Assembly (NCBI GenBank): GCA_003225495.1
Contig: QIAJ01000109.1
Coordinates: 1 to 45,656 of the forward strand
Direction: 5' to 3'
Origin: Acidobacteriota bacterium
Lineage (GTDB): Bacteria; Acidobacteriota; Terriglobia; Terriglobales; Acidobacteriaceae
DNA: 45,656 bases
A program made the position numbers and the translations under genes. The notes beneath the pieces are model-generated. The model had not been told where the DNA came from and searched no databases. It saw only the letters and a program-made list of their open reading frames with translations. Positions 16,799-25,784 of this stretch are shown here, one piece after another (positions within the stretch are counted from its first letter, which is position 1; the number at the start of each line of letters is the position of its first letter).

Positions 16799-17248
16799 GG
16801 TAAACCTCCGGAACGCTCGACTGTGCGTCGCGCAGGAATCGCATAGCTTCTGCGAGTGGATCGTCCTCAACGCTCACTGTATCGCCTCGTCGTTGAAATG
16901 GCGATATTCCGCCAGCCACGCGTGGAGCGCTCTTCGGGCAGGTCCTTCCGTAACGTTCTACCGTTCCGAAGGGAGTGGCCCACGTCTCCGGATCCCATTC
17001 CGCCTTTCATCCAAGTCGCACGAATATCGATTGACATGCCACATCCCATAGCTAACAATAGTTAAACGACTATAGCCATCGTTTGAGCAGCGGCGTGTGC
17101 GCTAAGTCCCATGCGCTCTAGATTTTAGCTATAAGTTCTTTAGAACCAAGATTTTGAGCGACAGTCTACACCTAAATCTATGATTCCAAAAGACCAGGGG
17201 GGAGGGGGTACCCCCAGCCCGGCAGTCGATCATTTAAAATCGCAAGCG
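16799..17248. other. Gene-free stretch between spanin-like pair and RNase PH
   Basis: No convincing gene on either strand. The right half (about 17040-17180) is richer in A and T than its surroundings and probably carries the RNase PH promoter. A perfect 12-bp palindrome GGGGGTACCCCC is at 17204-17215, inside a G-rich run 34 bases before the chosen RNase PH start. Confidence 0.6.
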
Positions 17249-17986
17249 ATGATCTTTCGCAGCGACAACCGCACTCCTGACCAGCTTCGTCCCGTCAACA
17301 TCCTTCCCGATTTCATTTCAACCGCCGAAGGTTCTGCCCTGATCGAGGTCGGAAACACCCGCGTTATCTGCACTGCTTCCGTCGAAGAAACCGTTCCCGT
17401 ATTTCTCCGCAACTCCGGGAAAGGATGGATTTCCAGCGAGTACGGAATGTTGCCGCGCGCAACTCTCACCCGCACCGCGCGCGAATCCGCCAAAGGACGT
17501 CCCAGCGGACGCACGCAGGAGATCCAGCGCCTTATCGGACGTTCCCTGCGAGCAGTCACTGACCTGAAACGTCTCGGCGAGCGCACCATCTGGATCGATT
17601 GCGACGTTATCCAGGCCGACGGAGGAACCCGCACCGCCTCCATCACCGGCGCATTTGTAGCGCTGGGCCTGGCCTTACAGCGATTGGTGGACGCAGGAAC
17701 GCTGACGTCTGCGCCCGTAAGAGACTTCGTCGCTGCAATCAGCGTAGGAATTGTCGACGGAGAAGTGCTCCTCGATCTGAACTACGAAGAAGACTCCCGC
17801 GCCGACGTCGACATGAACGTAGTCATGACCGCCGCCAACAAGATCGTAGAACTGCAGGCCACCGCCGAACATCAGGTATTCGACGACGCCCAACTCGCGA
17901 AGATGATGTCCCTGGCCCGCCAAGGCATCCAGTCCCTAATCGCCAAGCAGCAAGCTTTGCTTGGAACGCTCGCTTTGCGTCAGTAG
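17249..17986 (+). CDS. rph: Ribonuclease PH
   Basis: 245-residue phosphorolytic 3'-5' exoribonuclease that trims the 3' ends of tRNA precursors. Family marks are [13 protein letters not shown] at the N-terminus, [14 protein letters not shown], the active-site region [16 protein letters not shown], and [15 protein letters not shown]. The domain covers the whole protein. I start at ATG 17249 because RNase PH normally begins with this RSD-R motif and is about 240 residues. An ATG at 17180 would add 23 residues that only translate the G-rich palindrome. No clear Shine-Dalgarno precedes either codon. It is followed by the aldolase gene after about 100 bases. Confidence 0.92.
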   Translation: MIFRSDNRTPDQLRPVNILPDFISTAEGSALIEVGNTRVICTASVEETVPVFLRNSGKGWISSEYGMLPRATLTRTARESAKGRPSGRTQEIQRLIGRSLRAVTDLKRLGERTIWIDCDVIQADGGTRTASITGAFVALGLALQRLVDAGTLTSAPVRDFVAAISVGIVDGEVLLDLNYEEDSRADVDMNVVMTAANKIVELQATAEHQVFDDAQLAKMMSLARQGIQSLIAKQQALLGTLALRQ

Positions 17987-18087
17987 CTTTCATACCGTTG
18001 GAAGCAGCGCGCAGCCCGGCCTTCCCGCCAGTTTTGGTTTAGAATTGTTGTGCTCTATTCCTCGATCTGAAATCGTCTGGAGGATCT

Positions 18088-19095
18088 ATGAAACTCACCC
18101 CCGGAAAACTTAAGGGGCTCAAAGCAGTGTCGAACGAGCGCGGCATAATCGCCGCTGCTGCCATGGACCAGCGCGGCTCTCTGCAGAAATCCCTCGCCAA
18201 AGAGAAGGGCGGCGAAGTCACCGATGCGATGATGGAGGAGTTCAAGATCCTCGTCAGCGAAGTCCTGACGCCGCATGCAACCGCGATCCTACTCGATCCC
18301 GAATGGGGACTCCCCGCCGCCAAGCGACGAGCGAAGAACGCCGGCCTCCTCCTGGCCTACGAAAAGACCGGCTACGACAAAACCGGTCCCGGCCGCCTCG
18401 GCGACTTACTAGACCTGTGGTCCGCGCGCCGTTTGAAAGAGGCGGGGGCGGATTGCGTCAAGATTCTGCTCTACTACACGCCCTTCGATCCTAAGGATGT
18501 GAATGAGAAGAAGCATGCTTGGGTGGAACGCATCGGCGATGAGTGCCGCGCCAACGACATTCCGTACTTTCTGGAGTTCGTAGGATACGAAGAGGGCGCG
18601 GACGAGAAGGGCCTCGAGTACGCGAAAAAGAAGCCGCAGATCGTTACAGAGAGCATGAAGGAATTCAGCAAAGACCGCTACGGCGTCGATGTGCTCAAGG
18701 TCGAAGTACCGGTAAACATGAAATTTGTCGAAGGGACGAAATCATTCGGCGGACAAAAGGCTTACTCGAAGAAAGAAGCGATTGATCTGTTCCACACCGC
18801 TGCGAGCGTGGCATCGAAGCCGTTTATTTATCTCTCTGCTGGCGTCAGCAATGCAGAGTTCAGCGAAACCCTGGAACTGGCGGGCGAATCGGGGGTAAAG
18901 TTCAACGGCGTACTCTGCGGGCGCGCGACATGGAAAGATGGAATTCCGGTTTACGCGAAGCAAGGTGCGGCAGCGTTCCGCGCGTGGCTTGAGACCGAAG
19001 GCGTGAAGAACATTAACAACGTTAACGAGAAGTTGAAGGCTGCGACTTCGTGGCATTCCATCTATGAGCTCGAACCGGCCCTTGCGTCCGTGTAG
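18088..19095 (+). CDS. lacD: Tagatose-1,6-bisphosphate aldolase, class I (LacD type)
   Basis: 335-residue LacD/DeoC-family class I aldolase that cleaves tagatose-1,6-bisphosphate (and related ketose bisphosphates) to dihydroxyacetone phosphate and glyceraldehyde-3-phosphate. Visible marks are AAAMDQRGSLQKSL near the N-terminus, ILLDPEWGLPAA, and YGVDVLKVEVPVN, where the lysine is the expected Schiff-base residue. GGAGG lies six bases before the ATG. No other lactose/galactose tagatose-pathway gene is near, so the cell may use it as a broad bisphosphate aldolase in general sugar metabolism; that is inference. Confidence 0.9.
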   Translation: MKLTPGKLKGLKAVSNERGIIAAAAMDQRGSLQKSLAKEKGGEVTDAMMEEFKILVSEVLTPHATAILLDPEWGLPAAKRRAKNAGLLLAYEKTGYDKTGPGRLGDLLDLWSARRLKEAGADCVKILLYYTPFDPKDVNEKKHAWVERIGDECRANDIPYFLEFVGYEEGADEKGLEYAKKKPQIVTESMKEFSKDRYGVDVLKVEVPVNMKFVEGTKSFGGQKAYSKKEAIDLFHTAASVASKPFIYLSAGVSNAEFSETLELAGESGVKFNGVLCGRATWKDGIPVYAKQGAAAFRAWLETEGVKNINNVNEKLKAATSWHSIYELEPALASV

Positions 19096-19136
19096 CGGTC
19101 TGAGGCAGTCTAGTTCTCGTTCGAGCGGAGGTGCCT

Positions 19137-20066
19137 ATGTTGATGCTGAATCGGGCCTTGCTCCTGTTGCTCCTGTTGGGCTCCGCTGGCGGTTCTCTGC
19201 CAAAGCTGGTGCCCAACTTTCCTGACTTCAAACTGAAGATCCGCTACACGTACGGTCATCAATCGACGACGGTACAGACGCTCTATTTGAAGGGTGCGCG
19301 CACTCGAACGGAAAGGGAGTCTGCCTCGTTTCTTCCCAGCGCATCGACATCGCCGGTGGTTCTAATCAACCAATGCGACCGGAAACAAACCATCGCGTTT
19401 GATCCGCAACACAAGACTTTCACCGAATGGCCGATTATCGAATGGAGCAACCGCCTCAAGCGTGGCCCTGTTCACCACCCTCAGCCCGATGGCCCCGAAG
19501 TTTCTGTCGCCATGGATTCGGTAGATACCGGAGAGCGCCGCCAAATCGGCCCTTATCTTGCTCGACACGTGAAGACGACTGTCCAAATCGAGCACGCCAA
19601 ATCTACAGGTATGCCCGCCAGCTCAGAAGAACATGACGGCTGGTGTATTGACCTGCCGCAACTCGGCTGCGAAGACTGGGGCGATCAGTCCCGAGCAAAC
19701 GCTGCGTGGTTGACCACGACTTCTAACGAGCGAGTTCATCTCTCCCAAAGAGGCTCCGGCAGACGTGGCTTTCCGGTCGACGAAACCTCCCAAACAACCG
19801 CGCGGGGACAGACATACGAGACTCGCGTGGAGCTGATCGAGGCTTCCTCCGATTCCTTGGACCCACAACTGTTCGACTTGCCCCCCGGTTATGTTCCCGC
19901 TCTTCGTTCTCCGCTCGGGACCGACTACTCCCAGCCAGACACGTTCGGCAATCGCGCCGCAGCCTATTGGACTTACTTCCGCCAGCGTGCGGCGCAGGCT
20001 TTCCGATCAGGTTCCACTGGCCGTCGCCAATCGCCATGTCCACCGGCACCGCGAGCATCTTTATAA
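19137..20066 (+). CDS. Exported protein of unknown function
   Basis: 309 residues. A leucine-rich signal peptide (core LLLLLLLGSAGG) is followed by an apparently beta-rich domain opening DFKLKIRYTYGHQSTTVQTLYLKGARTR. A ligand- or lipid-binding LolA-like / DUF4412-like fold is possible because of the pattern of a modified-residue chain, a 'query' strand and FDPQHKTFTEW. This is a weak resemblance only. Start ATG 19137 has GGAG six bases upstream. An earlier in-frame GTG is too close to that site. The C-terminal 35 residues are Arg/Pro-rich. The stop lies seven bases before the next gene. Confidence 0.65.
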   Translation: MLMLNRALLLLLLLGSAGGSLPKLVPNFPDFKLKIRYTYGHQSTTVQTLYLKGARTRTERESASFLPSASTSPVVLINQCDRKQTIAFDPQHKTFTEWPIIEWSNRLKRGPVHHPQPDGPEVSVAMDSVDTGERRQIGPYLARHVKTTVQIEHAKSTGMPASSEEHDGWCIDLPQLGCEDWGDQSRANAAWLTTTSNERVHLSQRGSGRRGFPVDETSQTTARGQTYETRVELIEASSDSLDPQLFDLPPGYVPALRSPLGTDYSQPDTFGNRAAAYWTYFRQRAAQAFRSGSTGRRQSPCPPAPRASL

Positions 20067-20073
20067 TAAAAAA

Positions 20074-20868
20074 GTGGCAGACTCCAGCAGGCCCACCGTG
20101 CTGATCACCGGCGCTTCGTTTGGCATTGGGCAGGAACTCGCGCGCATTTTCTCGCGCGACGGTTGCAACCTGGTTCTGGTGGCGAGGAATGCCGATAAAT
20201 TGCGCCAACTCGCTGCGGAATTGGAAAAAAAGGATGGGACGCGCTCGCTGATTCTGGCCAGCGATCTGTCAGCGCCGGGATCGGCAGCGTATGTTCACGA
20301 TCAGACGACTCGAGCTGACATTGATGTGGACGTGCTGGTCAACAATGCGGGATTTGGTCAGTTCGGACTGTTCGCGGGAAACGATCTGGAAGAGTGCATG
20401 CAACAGATTCAACTCAACGTCACGACTCTCACTCATCTCACGCGGCTGTATCTTCCGGAAATGCTGGAGCGTAAGCGTGGACGCATCCTCAATGTGGCGT
20501 CCACGGCGGCGTTTCAGGCGGGACCGTTAATGGCCGTCTATTATGCGACCAAGGCTTACGTGTTGCACTTCTCGGAAGCGATTGCTAATGAACTTCAGGG
20601 GACAGGCGTGACCGTGACTTGCCTGTGCCCGGGACCTACCGTCACGGAGTTCCACAAACGCGCCAACATGCTGAGCTCTCGCATGCTTCAATTTGGAGCG
20701 ATGGATGCGCGCACAGTGGCCGAGGATGGCTATCGCGCACTGATGGCGGGCAAGCCCGTCGTGATTTCGGGACTCAGGAACTGGATGCTGGCGCAGTCGG
20801 TGCGCTTCTCACCGCGGCGGATGGTGACTGCGGTGGCGCGGAAATTTCAGGAAGTCAGGAATCGGTAG
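20074..20868 (+). CDS. Short-chain dehydrogenase/reductase
   Basis: 264-residue classical SDR. Rossmann motif TGASFGIG is near the N-terminus (about 12-19), NNAGFGQFG follows, catalytic Ser lies in NVASTAAFQ, and YxxxK is seen as YYATK. The substrate is unknown; the sequence resembles DltE/YqjQ-type reductases of the envelope or lipid class. The start is a GTG eight bases after the upstream stop, without a Shine-Dalgarno sequence, so translation is probably coupled to the preceding gene. Longer frames upstream overlap that gene and encode an unlikely N-terminus. Confidence 0.87.
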   Translation: MADSSRPTVLITGASFGIGQELARIFSRDGCNLVLVARNADKLRQLAAELEKKDGTRSLILASDLSAPGSAAYVHDQTTRADIDVDVLVNNAGFGQFGLFAGNDLEECMQQIQLNVTTLTHLTRLYLPEMLERKRGRILNVASTAAFQAGPLMAVYYATKAYVLHFSEAIANELQGTGVTVTCLCPGPTVTEFHKRANMLSSRMLQFGAMDARTVAEDGYRALMAGKPVVISGLRNWMLAQSVRFSPRRMVTAVARKFQEVRNR

Positions 20869-20873
20869 CGCAA

Positions 20874-20918
20874 AAAGTCGCTGGGGATCTCGTTGGCATT
20901 GCGAGTCCCAGCGACTTT
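20874..20918. terminator. Bidirectional terminator between convergent genes
   Basis: Twelve-base perfect arms AAAGTCGCTGGG / CCCAGCGACTTT with an inner CTCG/CGAG stem lie in the 55-base gap between the SDR gene (plus) and the permease gene (minus). On the minus strand the stem is followed by a run of five T, and on the plus strand by TTTGTGTTT. Confidence 0.85.
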
Positions 20919-20923
20919 GTGTT

Positions 20924-22441
20924 TCAGTCCGCCATGGATGGCGCAGGTTTTGGTTTCAGTCCGGTGGCCTGCAGGGCTTGCACCTTGCTGTGTTTGCGTC
21001 CGTAGCTGAAGTAGAACACCAGGCCGATCGCCAGCCAGACGATCAAACGCAGCCAGTTGGTCCAACCGAGGCCATAGATCATGGCGCCGCAGATGATGAC
21101 TCCTAAAGTCGAAACCACAGGAACTGCGGGCACCTTGAAAGCGCGTTGCAGGTCTGGGCGTTTGCGGCGCAGGATCCAGACTCCGATACAGACCAGAACG
21201 AAAGCAAAGAGGGTTCCAATACTGGTCATCTCGCCTACGATGTCTTCGGGAAGGAACGCCGCGAACAATCCCGTGAACACAAAAAACAGCATGTTTGACT
21301 TATAGGGTGTGCGAAAACGGGGATGGATCTCGGAAAACACTTTTGGGACCAGACCGTCGTGGCTCATCGAGTAGAAAACTCGCGACTGGCCGAGGAGCAT
21401 GACGAGGATCACCGATGAGAATCCAGCCAAGATCGCTACCGTGACCGATTTCGACAGCCACTCATATCCGTGCATGTATTTTGTGATTGCAAAAGCGACC
21501 GATGCTTCACGGCCCGCGGACCGGAAATCGTCAACCGTCGCTACGCCGCTAAGGACATACGCAAAGAGCACGTAGAGGACAGTGCAGATCACCAGCGAGC
21601 CCAAGATGCCGATCGGCATATCACGCTTTGGATTTTTCGCTTCCTGGGCCGCGGTCGAAACCGCGTCAAAACCGATGTAGGCGAAAAAAACGACTCCTGC
21701 CGCGCCAAGAATGCCCAATAAGCCGCCGTAATGGTGAGTTATACCTTGAGGAGTTATATAAGTCGTGGGCGGAGGAATGAACGGCGTGTGATTGGCCGGA
21801 TTGATGAATCCCCAACCAACACAGATGACGATTATGACGATCGTCACTTTCAGAATCACGATGAAACCGTTAACGATCGCAGATTCTTTAGTCCCCTTGA
21901 TGAGGAGCGCTGAGAGGAGCAACAGGATCAACAAGGCTGGGAGATTGATGATTCCCCGTGTTCCCGTGTCCATTGCCGTCTCGAGAGGAGAGTGGCTCCA
22001 TTGATAGGGAATCCGCACGCCGAACCAATCGAGCACACGGTTGAAATATTCACTCCAGGCGATGGAGACTGTCGCTGCTCCCACCGCATACTCCAACACG
22101 AGATCCCAGCCGATGATCCAGGCAACCAACTCTCCCATGGTGCAATAGGAATAGGTATAGGCACTCCCCGCAACCGGGATCATGGAAGCGAATTCTGCAT
22201 AACAGAGTCCAGCGAAGGCGCAACCAAAGCCTGCCACAATAAATGCAAGCGTCACCGATGGGCCGGAACGATCCGCAATGGCGGCGGCCGTCCGGACGAA
22301 CAGACCGGCACCGATGATCGCCCGAATGCCGAGCATGACGAGATTGACAGGACCGAGCGTCCGTTTCAAGGCATGCTCGCTTGTATCCTGCGCCTCCTGC
22401 ATCAGGGTGTGCATAGGCTTGCATGCCAATAAATTGGCCAT
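20924..22441 (-). CDS. APC-family amino acid permease (cationic amino acid transporter type)
   Basis: 505-residue inner-membrane transporter of the amino acid-polyamine-organocation superfamily, with about 12-14 membrane helices. The helix-1 substrate motif is seen as GIRAIIGAGLFVRTA. The segment AGFGCAFAGLCYAEFASMIPVAGSAYTY is the family's helix 2-3 signature, typical of the CAT/YfnA group for basic or branched amino acids. Exact substrate cannot be read. It lies 15 bases downstream of a second, different APC permease and probably forms an operon with it. Start is the first ATG; MQEAQD 13 codons on is an alternative. Confidence 0.92.
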   Translation of the reverse strand: MANLLACKPMHTLMQEAQDTSEHALKRTLGPVNLVMLGIRAIIGAGLFVRTAAAIADRSGPSVTLAFIVAGFGCAFAGLCYAEFASMIPVAGSAYTYSYCTMGELVAWIIGWDLVLEYAVGAATVSIAWSEYFNRVLDWFGVRIPYQWSHSPLETAMDTGTRGIINLPALLILLLLSALLIKGTKESAIVNGFIVILKVTIVIIVICVGWGFINPANHTPFIPPPTTYITPQGITHHYGGLLGILGAAGVVFFAYIGFDAVSTAAQEAKNPKRDMPIGILGSLVICTVLYVLFAYVLSGVATVDDFRSAGREASVAFAITKYMHGYEWLSKSVTVAILAGFSSVILVMLLGQSRVFYSMSHDGLVPKVFSEIHPRFRTPYKSNMLFFVFTGLFAAFLPEDIVGEMTSIGTLFAFVLVCIGVWILRRKRPDLQRAFKVPAVPVVSTLGVIICGAMIYGLGWTNWLRLIVWLAIGLVFYFSYGRKHSKVQALQATGLKPKPAPSMAD

Positions 22442-22456
22442 CGAGACGGTCTCCTT

Positions 22457-24034
22457 TTACTTCGAAATCGACTGCTCACCGGCGGGCAATTTGCGCTGCG
22501 AATGCCACGCATAGTACACGGGGATCCCCAGTAGTACGATGCACAATCCCGGCCAGGTATATTGCGGTTTGTAGCGTAACAGCACAACATCGATAAACAA
22601 AGCCATCACAATATATATCGCAGGCAGCACGGGATACCCGACAGCCTTGTACGGACGCTCAGCCTCGGGATGGGTTTTGCGCAAAACGAAGAGTCCGATG
22701 ATGGTCAGAATATAAAAAACCAGAACGGCAAAAATAATGTAGTCCAAAAGCTGGCCGTAGCTACCCGAGACACACAGGATGCAGGTCCAGACCATCGAGA
22801 CCATGAGCGAGACCGCAGGGGTCTTGTATTTGGGGTGGAGGCGGGCGACGCTGCGGAAGAAGAGACCGTCTTTCGCCATAGCATAGTAAACGCGCGCTCC
22901 CGCCAGAATCAGGCCATTGCAGCAACCGAAGCCGGAGATCATGATGGCGATCGCCATCAGCGCGCCGCCAGCGGCTCCAAACATCTGGGTCATGACGGCG
23001 GTGCCGACTCGATCTTCAGCGGCGTATTGGATGCCACGTTCAAGTAGCGTGGTTCCAGTTGGGCTTCCCCAAAGTGGAAGAGCACTTAGATAAATAAAGT
23101 TGCAGCCGACGTAAAGGGCAATCACCACTCCCGTGCCCAGAGCGAGCGACAGAGGCAGATTGCGGCTGGGATTTTTGACTTCGCCGGCGGTGAAGGTCAC
23201 GTTGTTCCATGCGTCGGCGGAGAAGAGCGATCCGACTTGCGCGATCGCGAGCGCAGTCAGCGTCGAGACCAGGACTCCGCCGCCTACGTCGTGGAGGGTG
23301 CCGAGCCCGGCATTCTTCCAGAAGTTCGCGCCAAAATTTGCAGCTACTGCTTGCGCATTTCGCCCGAGCAGGACTCCGAAAATGATCAGACTCAGCAGCG
23401 CTGAGACTTTGGCCGCGGTAAAGACATTCTGGATGAGCGCGCCGGTCTTGATGCCGAATATGTTGATGACGGAGAGCAGCACGACCACAATGATCGCGAC
23501 GAGGTTTTGAGTGTTCAGCCCTACTTTCATATTCCCAAGAACCATCGGGCCAACATGCCACTCGGGCACCTGCCAGAAGCCTCCCAGCCAATGCGATGAC
23601 GAGATCGCCGGCCAGAAAATTCCGAGGAACTTGCCGAACGCTACGCCTACGGCAGCAATGGTGCCGGTCTGAATCACGAGGAAAAGCGTCCAGCCGTAGA
23701 GGAATCCCCAGAGTGGGCCGAGCGATTCACGGAGATAAACGTATTGTCCGCCGGCGCGGGGCATCATAGCGGCAAGTTCGCCATAGCTGAGCGCGCCGAC
23801 AATCGTCAGAAAGCCGGTGACGAGCCAGGCACCAATAAGGAGCGCCGGGGAGCTTACTTCGCGGGAAATTTCGGCGGAAACAATAAAGATGCCGGAGCCA
23901 ATCATGGACCCCATCACCAGCATAGTGGCGCTGGTCAAGCCGAGACCTTTGACGAGTTCTTTATCCTGATGGGTATGAATGGCCCAATCGTCGGCGCGGC
24001 TGGCGGGCGTTTGCGGTTGAACGTCGATACTCAC
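22457..24034 (-). CDS. APC-family amino acid permease (LAT type)
   Basis: 525-residue inner-membrane amino acid transporter. The helix-1 motif is VMGSMIGSGIFIVSAEI, followed by GALSYGELAAMMPRAGGQYVYLRE, characteristic of the L-type (LAT/SLC7-like) branch of the APC superfamily, with about 12 helices. It differs from the adjacent permease, so the pair probably takes up different amino acids. The ATG at 24034 has an AGGAG-like site upstream. The leader between 24035 and 24077 is an array of GGTGTCA heptamers on the plus strand. Confidence 0.92.
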   Translation of the reverse strand: MSIDVQPQTPASRADDWAIHTHQDKELVKGLGLTSATMLVMGSMIGSGIFIVSAEISREVSSPALLIGAWLVTGFLTIVGALSYGELAAMMPRAGGQYVYLRESLGPLWGFLYGWTLFLVIQTGTIAAVGVAFGKFLGIFWPAISSSHWLGGFWQVPEWHVGPMVLGNMKVGLNTQNLVAIIVVVLLSVINIFGIKTGALIQNVFTAAKVSALLSLIIFGVLLGRNAQAVAANFGANFWKNAGLGTLHDVGGGVLVSTLTALAIAQVGSLFSADAWNNVTFTAGEVKNPSRNLPLSLALGTGVVIALYVGCNFIYLSALPLWGSPTGTTLLERGIQYAAEDRVGTAVMTQMFGAAGGALMAIAIMISGFGCCNGLILAGARVYYAMAKDGLFFRSVARLHPKYKTPAVSLMVSMVWTCILCVSGSYGQLLDYIIFAVLVFYILTIIGLFVLRKTHPEAERPYKAVGYPVLPAIYIVMALFIDVVLLRYKPQYTWPGLCIVLLGIPVYYAWHSQRKLPAGEQSISK

Positions 24035-24049
24035 GAATCTCCTGGGTCA

Positions 24050-24080
24050 GGTGTCAGGTCTCAGGTGTCAGGTGTCAGGT
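24050..24080. repeat. Heptamer array (GGTGTCA/GGTCTCA) upstream of permease
   Basis: Four consecutive heptamers GGTGTCA, GGTCTCA, GGTGTCA, GGTGTCA, flanked by truncated units. The array begins 16 bases before the permease start on the opposite strand, hence in its 5' leader. The same repeat family is found at 27151 and 39569. Confidence 0.85.
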
Positions 24081-24144
24081 TCCGATGCTTAGGTTCTTCA
24101 TTGAAACCGGACACCTGATACCTGATCGTCGCAAGTAAATGAAT

Positions 24145-24759
24145 TTACCTCAGAACTTCGAAAAATGCCTCAGCTGATTTGCGGGGATCCCGTATCAAGT
24201 CGGATATCACCGCCACGCTATCAGCCCCGGCTTCGATGACCGAACGTGCGTTATTACGTGTGATGCCGCCAATAGCAACGAGTGCTTTCCTGGTCAATTC
24301 CCTTGCGCGGCGTACGCCATCGAGGCCGACCACTGGATCAGGGTTCGCCTTGCTGTCCGTTGCGAAGACGGGGCCGATGGCCAGGTAGTCGGCATCGGTC
24401 TTGCACGCTTCGGCGATCTGTTCTGGATTGTGGGTGGAGACGCCGAGTAGCCGATCAGGGCCGATGAGGCCTCGGGCGGCCTGGGGAGAGAGGTCGCCCT
24501 GTCCCAGATGCACGCCGTCGAAACCGGCGGCTAGAGTTAGATCGGCGCGGTCGTTCAGGATGAGTTTGACGCGGGAACCGACTAGTCGTTTCAGTTCGCG
24601 GGCAGCTTCGAGCATCTGGCGGGCGCTCCCTTGTTTGTTGCGATATTGGATCAGGGTGACACCGGCAGCGGCGAGTTCTTCGGCGGCTGCTAAAAGGCCG
24701 GGGGCTTCGGGAAAGCATGACGCGTCGAGAATCGCATACAGCCGGGGAAGTTCCACCAT
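24145..24759 (-). CDS. thiE: Thiamine-phosphate synthase
   Basis: 204-residue TIM-barrel enzyme joining hydroxymethylpyrimidine diphosphate and thiazole phosphate to give thiamine phosphate. Family marks: GVTLIQYRNKQGSARQ, LNDRADLTLAAGFDGVHLGQGDL, GVSTHNPEQI, DYLAIGPVFATDSK and AIGGITRNNARSVIEAGADSVAV. Length and domain order are normal. It is encoded behind the protease-SnoaL fusion and accC on the same strand. No other thiamine gene and no THI-box riboswitch is visible near it. Confidence 0.95.
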   Translation of the reverse strand: MVELPRLYAILDASCFPEAPGLLAAAEELAAAGVTLIQYRNKQGSARQMLEAARELKRLVGSRVKLILNDRADLTLAAGFDGVHLGQGDLSPQAARGLIGPDRLLGVSTHNPEQIAEACKTDADYLAIGPVFATDSKANPDPVVGLDGVRRARELTRKALVAIGGITRNNARSVIEAGADSVAVISDLIRDPRKSAEAFFEVLR

Positions 24760-24800
24760 CTCCTCCGCACAACATGCCTGTTTTCAGTTTTTCCGGGCTG

Positions 24801-25784
24801 TTATGGCTTGGCCATACTAGCCGGCTCCAAGAGTGCGTTGTGCATATTCAAGATGACCCACTTCCCTTCCCGCCGACGACACATTGCCACACCGTGTCCG
24901 GCACGGTGTTCGGAGCCTTTATCCATGCTGTAGTCGTAGGAATACCAGAGCGCGTCTCCGAAGCTGCGGATGTCGTGTGGCGACATTTCAAAATGCAAAT
25001 CCTTGGCGTCCTTAAAATATTGCTCGTTCAGATATTGCATGACCTGTTTGCGGCCGCGGAATTCTCCGTGCTGTGTATACAGCACAATCTCGGGATCGAA
25101 GCAGTCTTCCAGTTCGCCGGCCTTAGCCTGGTTGAACGCGACGTTGCAGTGGTGCATCGCCGTTTCCATTTCGTCGAAGCGCGCCTTTGAGTCCGCAGGC
25201 GCGAGGTCGAGTACGGCTACTTTGCGTTGCAGGTCGATGGTCACGCCCATGCGATCGAGTAGATCCACACCCAGGATGCCATCAATCGCGCCTCCGCAGG
25301 CTTTGCCGATTGGACTGAGGTCAATCGCGGGCAACTTCAGATCGTGCAGCTGATGAGTGCCTAGCTGGAATTCCGGCAGCGAGACTTCGCGAGCGCTGGT
25401 GGCTGCTGAACCCTGCCAGGAATCGACGTGAATTCTTTTTGAGGCGCCGGCTGAAAATGCTTTGAGGTTCAGAATGGTGGTAGCGCCGGTGTCGAGCAGG
25501 AAGCGCATATCCTGGCCGGCGACTTTTACTTGCACAACGGGTAGGACGTCGCAGCGACCGATGGGAATTTCTTCGTTGGAAGAGGATTGCTGGCTCAGGG
25601 CGATGCTTGTCGACAGCGTCGACGCCAAAAGAACTACCGGGGCTAAAGCCCGGATCGATTTCAGAAATCTTACGCGGCCCTGAAGGGCCGCTCTTCCACG
25701 GTGGCGCACTCGTTCGTATCTTTTTGCGTTAGAGCTGAAAGATTGCGCCATCCACAGTCGGGCGTCCTTCGCCGCGTTACTCAC
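24801..25784 (-). CDS. Retropepsin-like aspartyl protease fused to a SnoaL-like domain
   Basis: Two domains in one exported protein. Residues about 75-200 form a retroviral-type aspartyl protease with DTGAT (98-102) and the closing [13 protein letters not shown]. Residues about 207-320 form a SnoaL/NTF2-like domain ([20 protein letters not shown] ... [17 protein letters not shown]). A hydrophobic signal [16 protein letters not shown] lies near 49-64, but the 45 residues before it are unlikely protein: they translate a palindromic repeat (25637-25691). The GTG start at 25784 overlaps the accC stop by four bases (GTGA). ATG 25751 and GTG 25709 are other starts. Substrate unknown. Confidence 0.75.
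   Translation of the reverse strand: MSNAAKDARLWMAQSFSSNAKRYERVRHRGRAALQGRVRFLKSIRALAPVVLLASTLSTSIALSQQSSSNEEIPIGRCDVLPVVQVKVAGQDMRFLLDTGATTILNLKAFSAGASKRIHVDSWQGSAATSAREVSLPEFQLGTHQLHDLKLPAIDLSPIGKACGGAIDGILGVDLLDRMGVTIDLQRKVAVLDLAPADSKARFDEMETAMHHCNVAFNQAKAGELEDCFDPEIVLYTQHGEFRGRKQVMQYLNEQYFKDAKDLHFEMSPHDIRSFGDALWYSYDYSMDKGSEHRAGHGVAMCRRREGKWVILNMHNALLEPASMAKP
25637..25691. repeat. Paired hairpins (TTTA and TTCA loops) inside a coding region
   Basis: Read on the minus strand: GCGGCCC-TTCA-GGGCCGC (perfect 7-bp stem, 25674-25691), followed by CCGGGC-TTTA-GCCCCGG (25637-25653, nearly perfect). It matches in design the pair at 14306-14361. It lies within the reading frame that encodes the N-terminus of the retropepsin-SnoaL protein. 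Confidence 0.75.

Noticed and set aside
16403..16846. Plus-strand frame of 147 residues
   Set aside because: It is antisense to the coiled-coil membrane protein, which has GGAGG, a membrane helix and plausible composition; the plus frame has none.
24760..24800. THI-box riboswitch before thiE
   Set aside because: The gap upstream of thiE is too short and lacks the conserved CTGAGA core.
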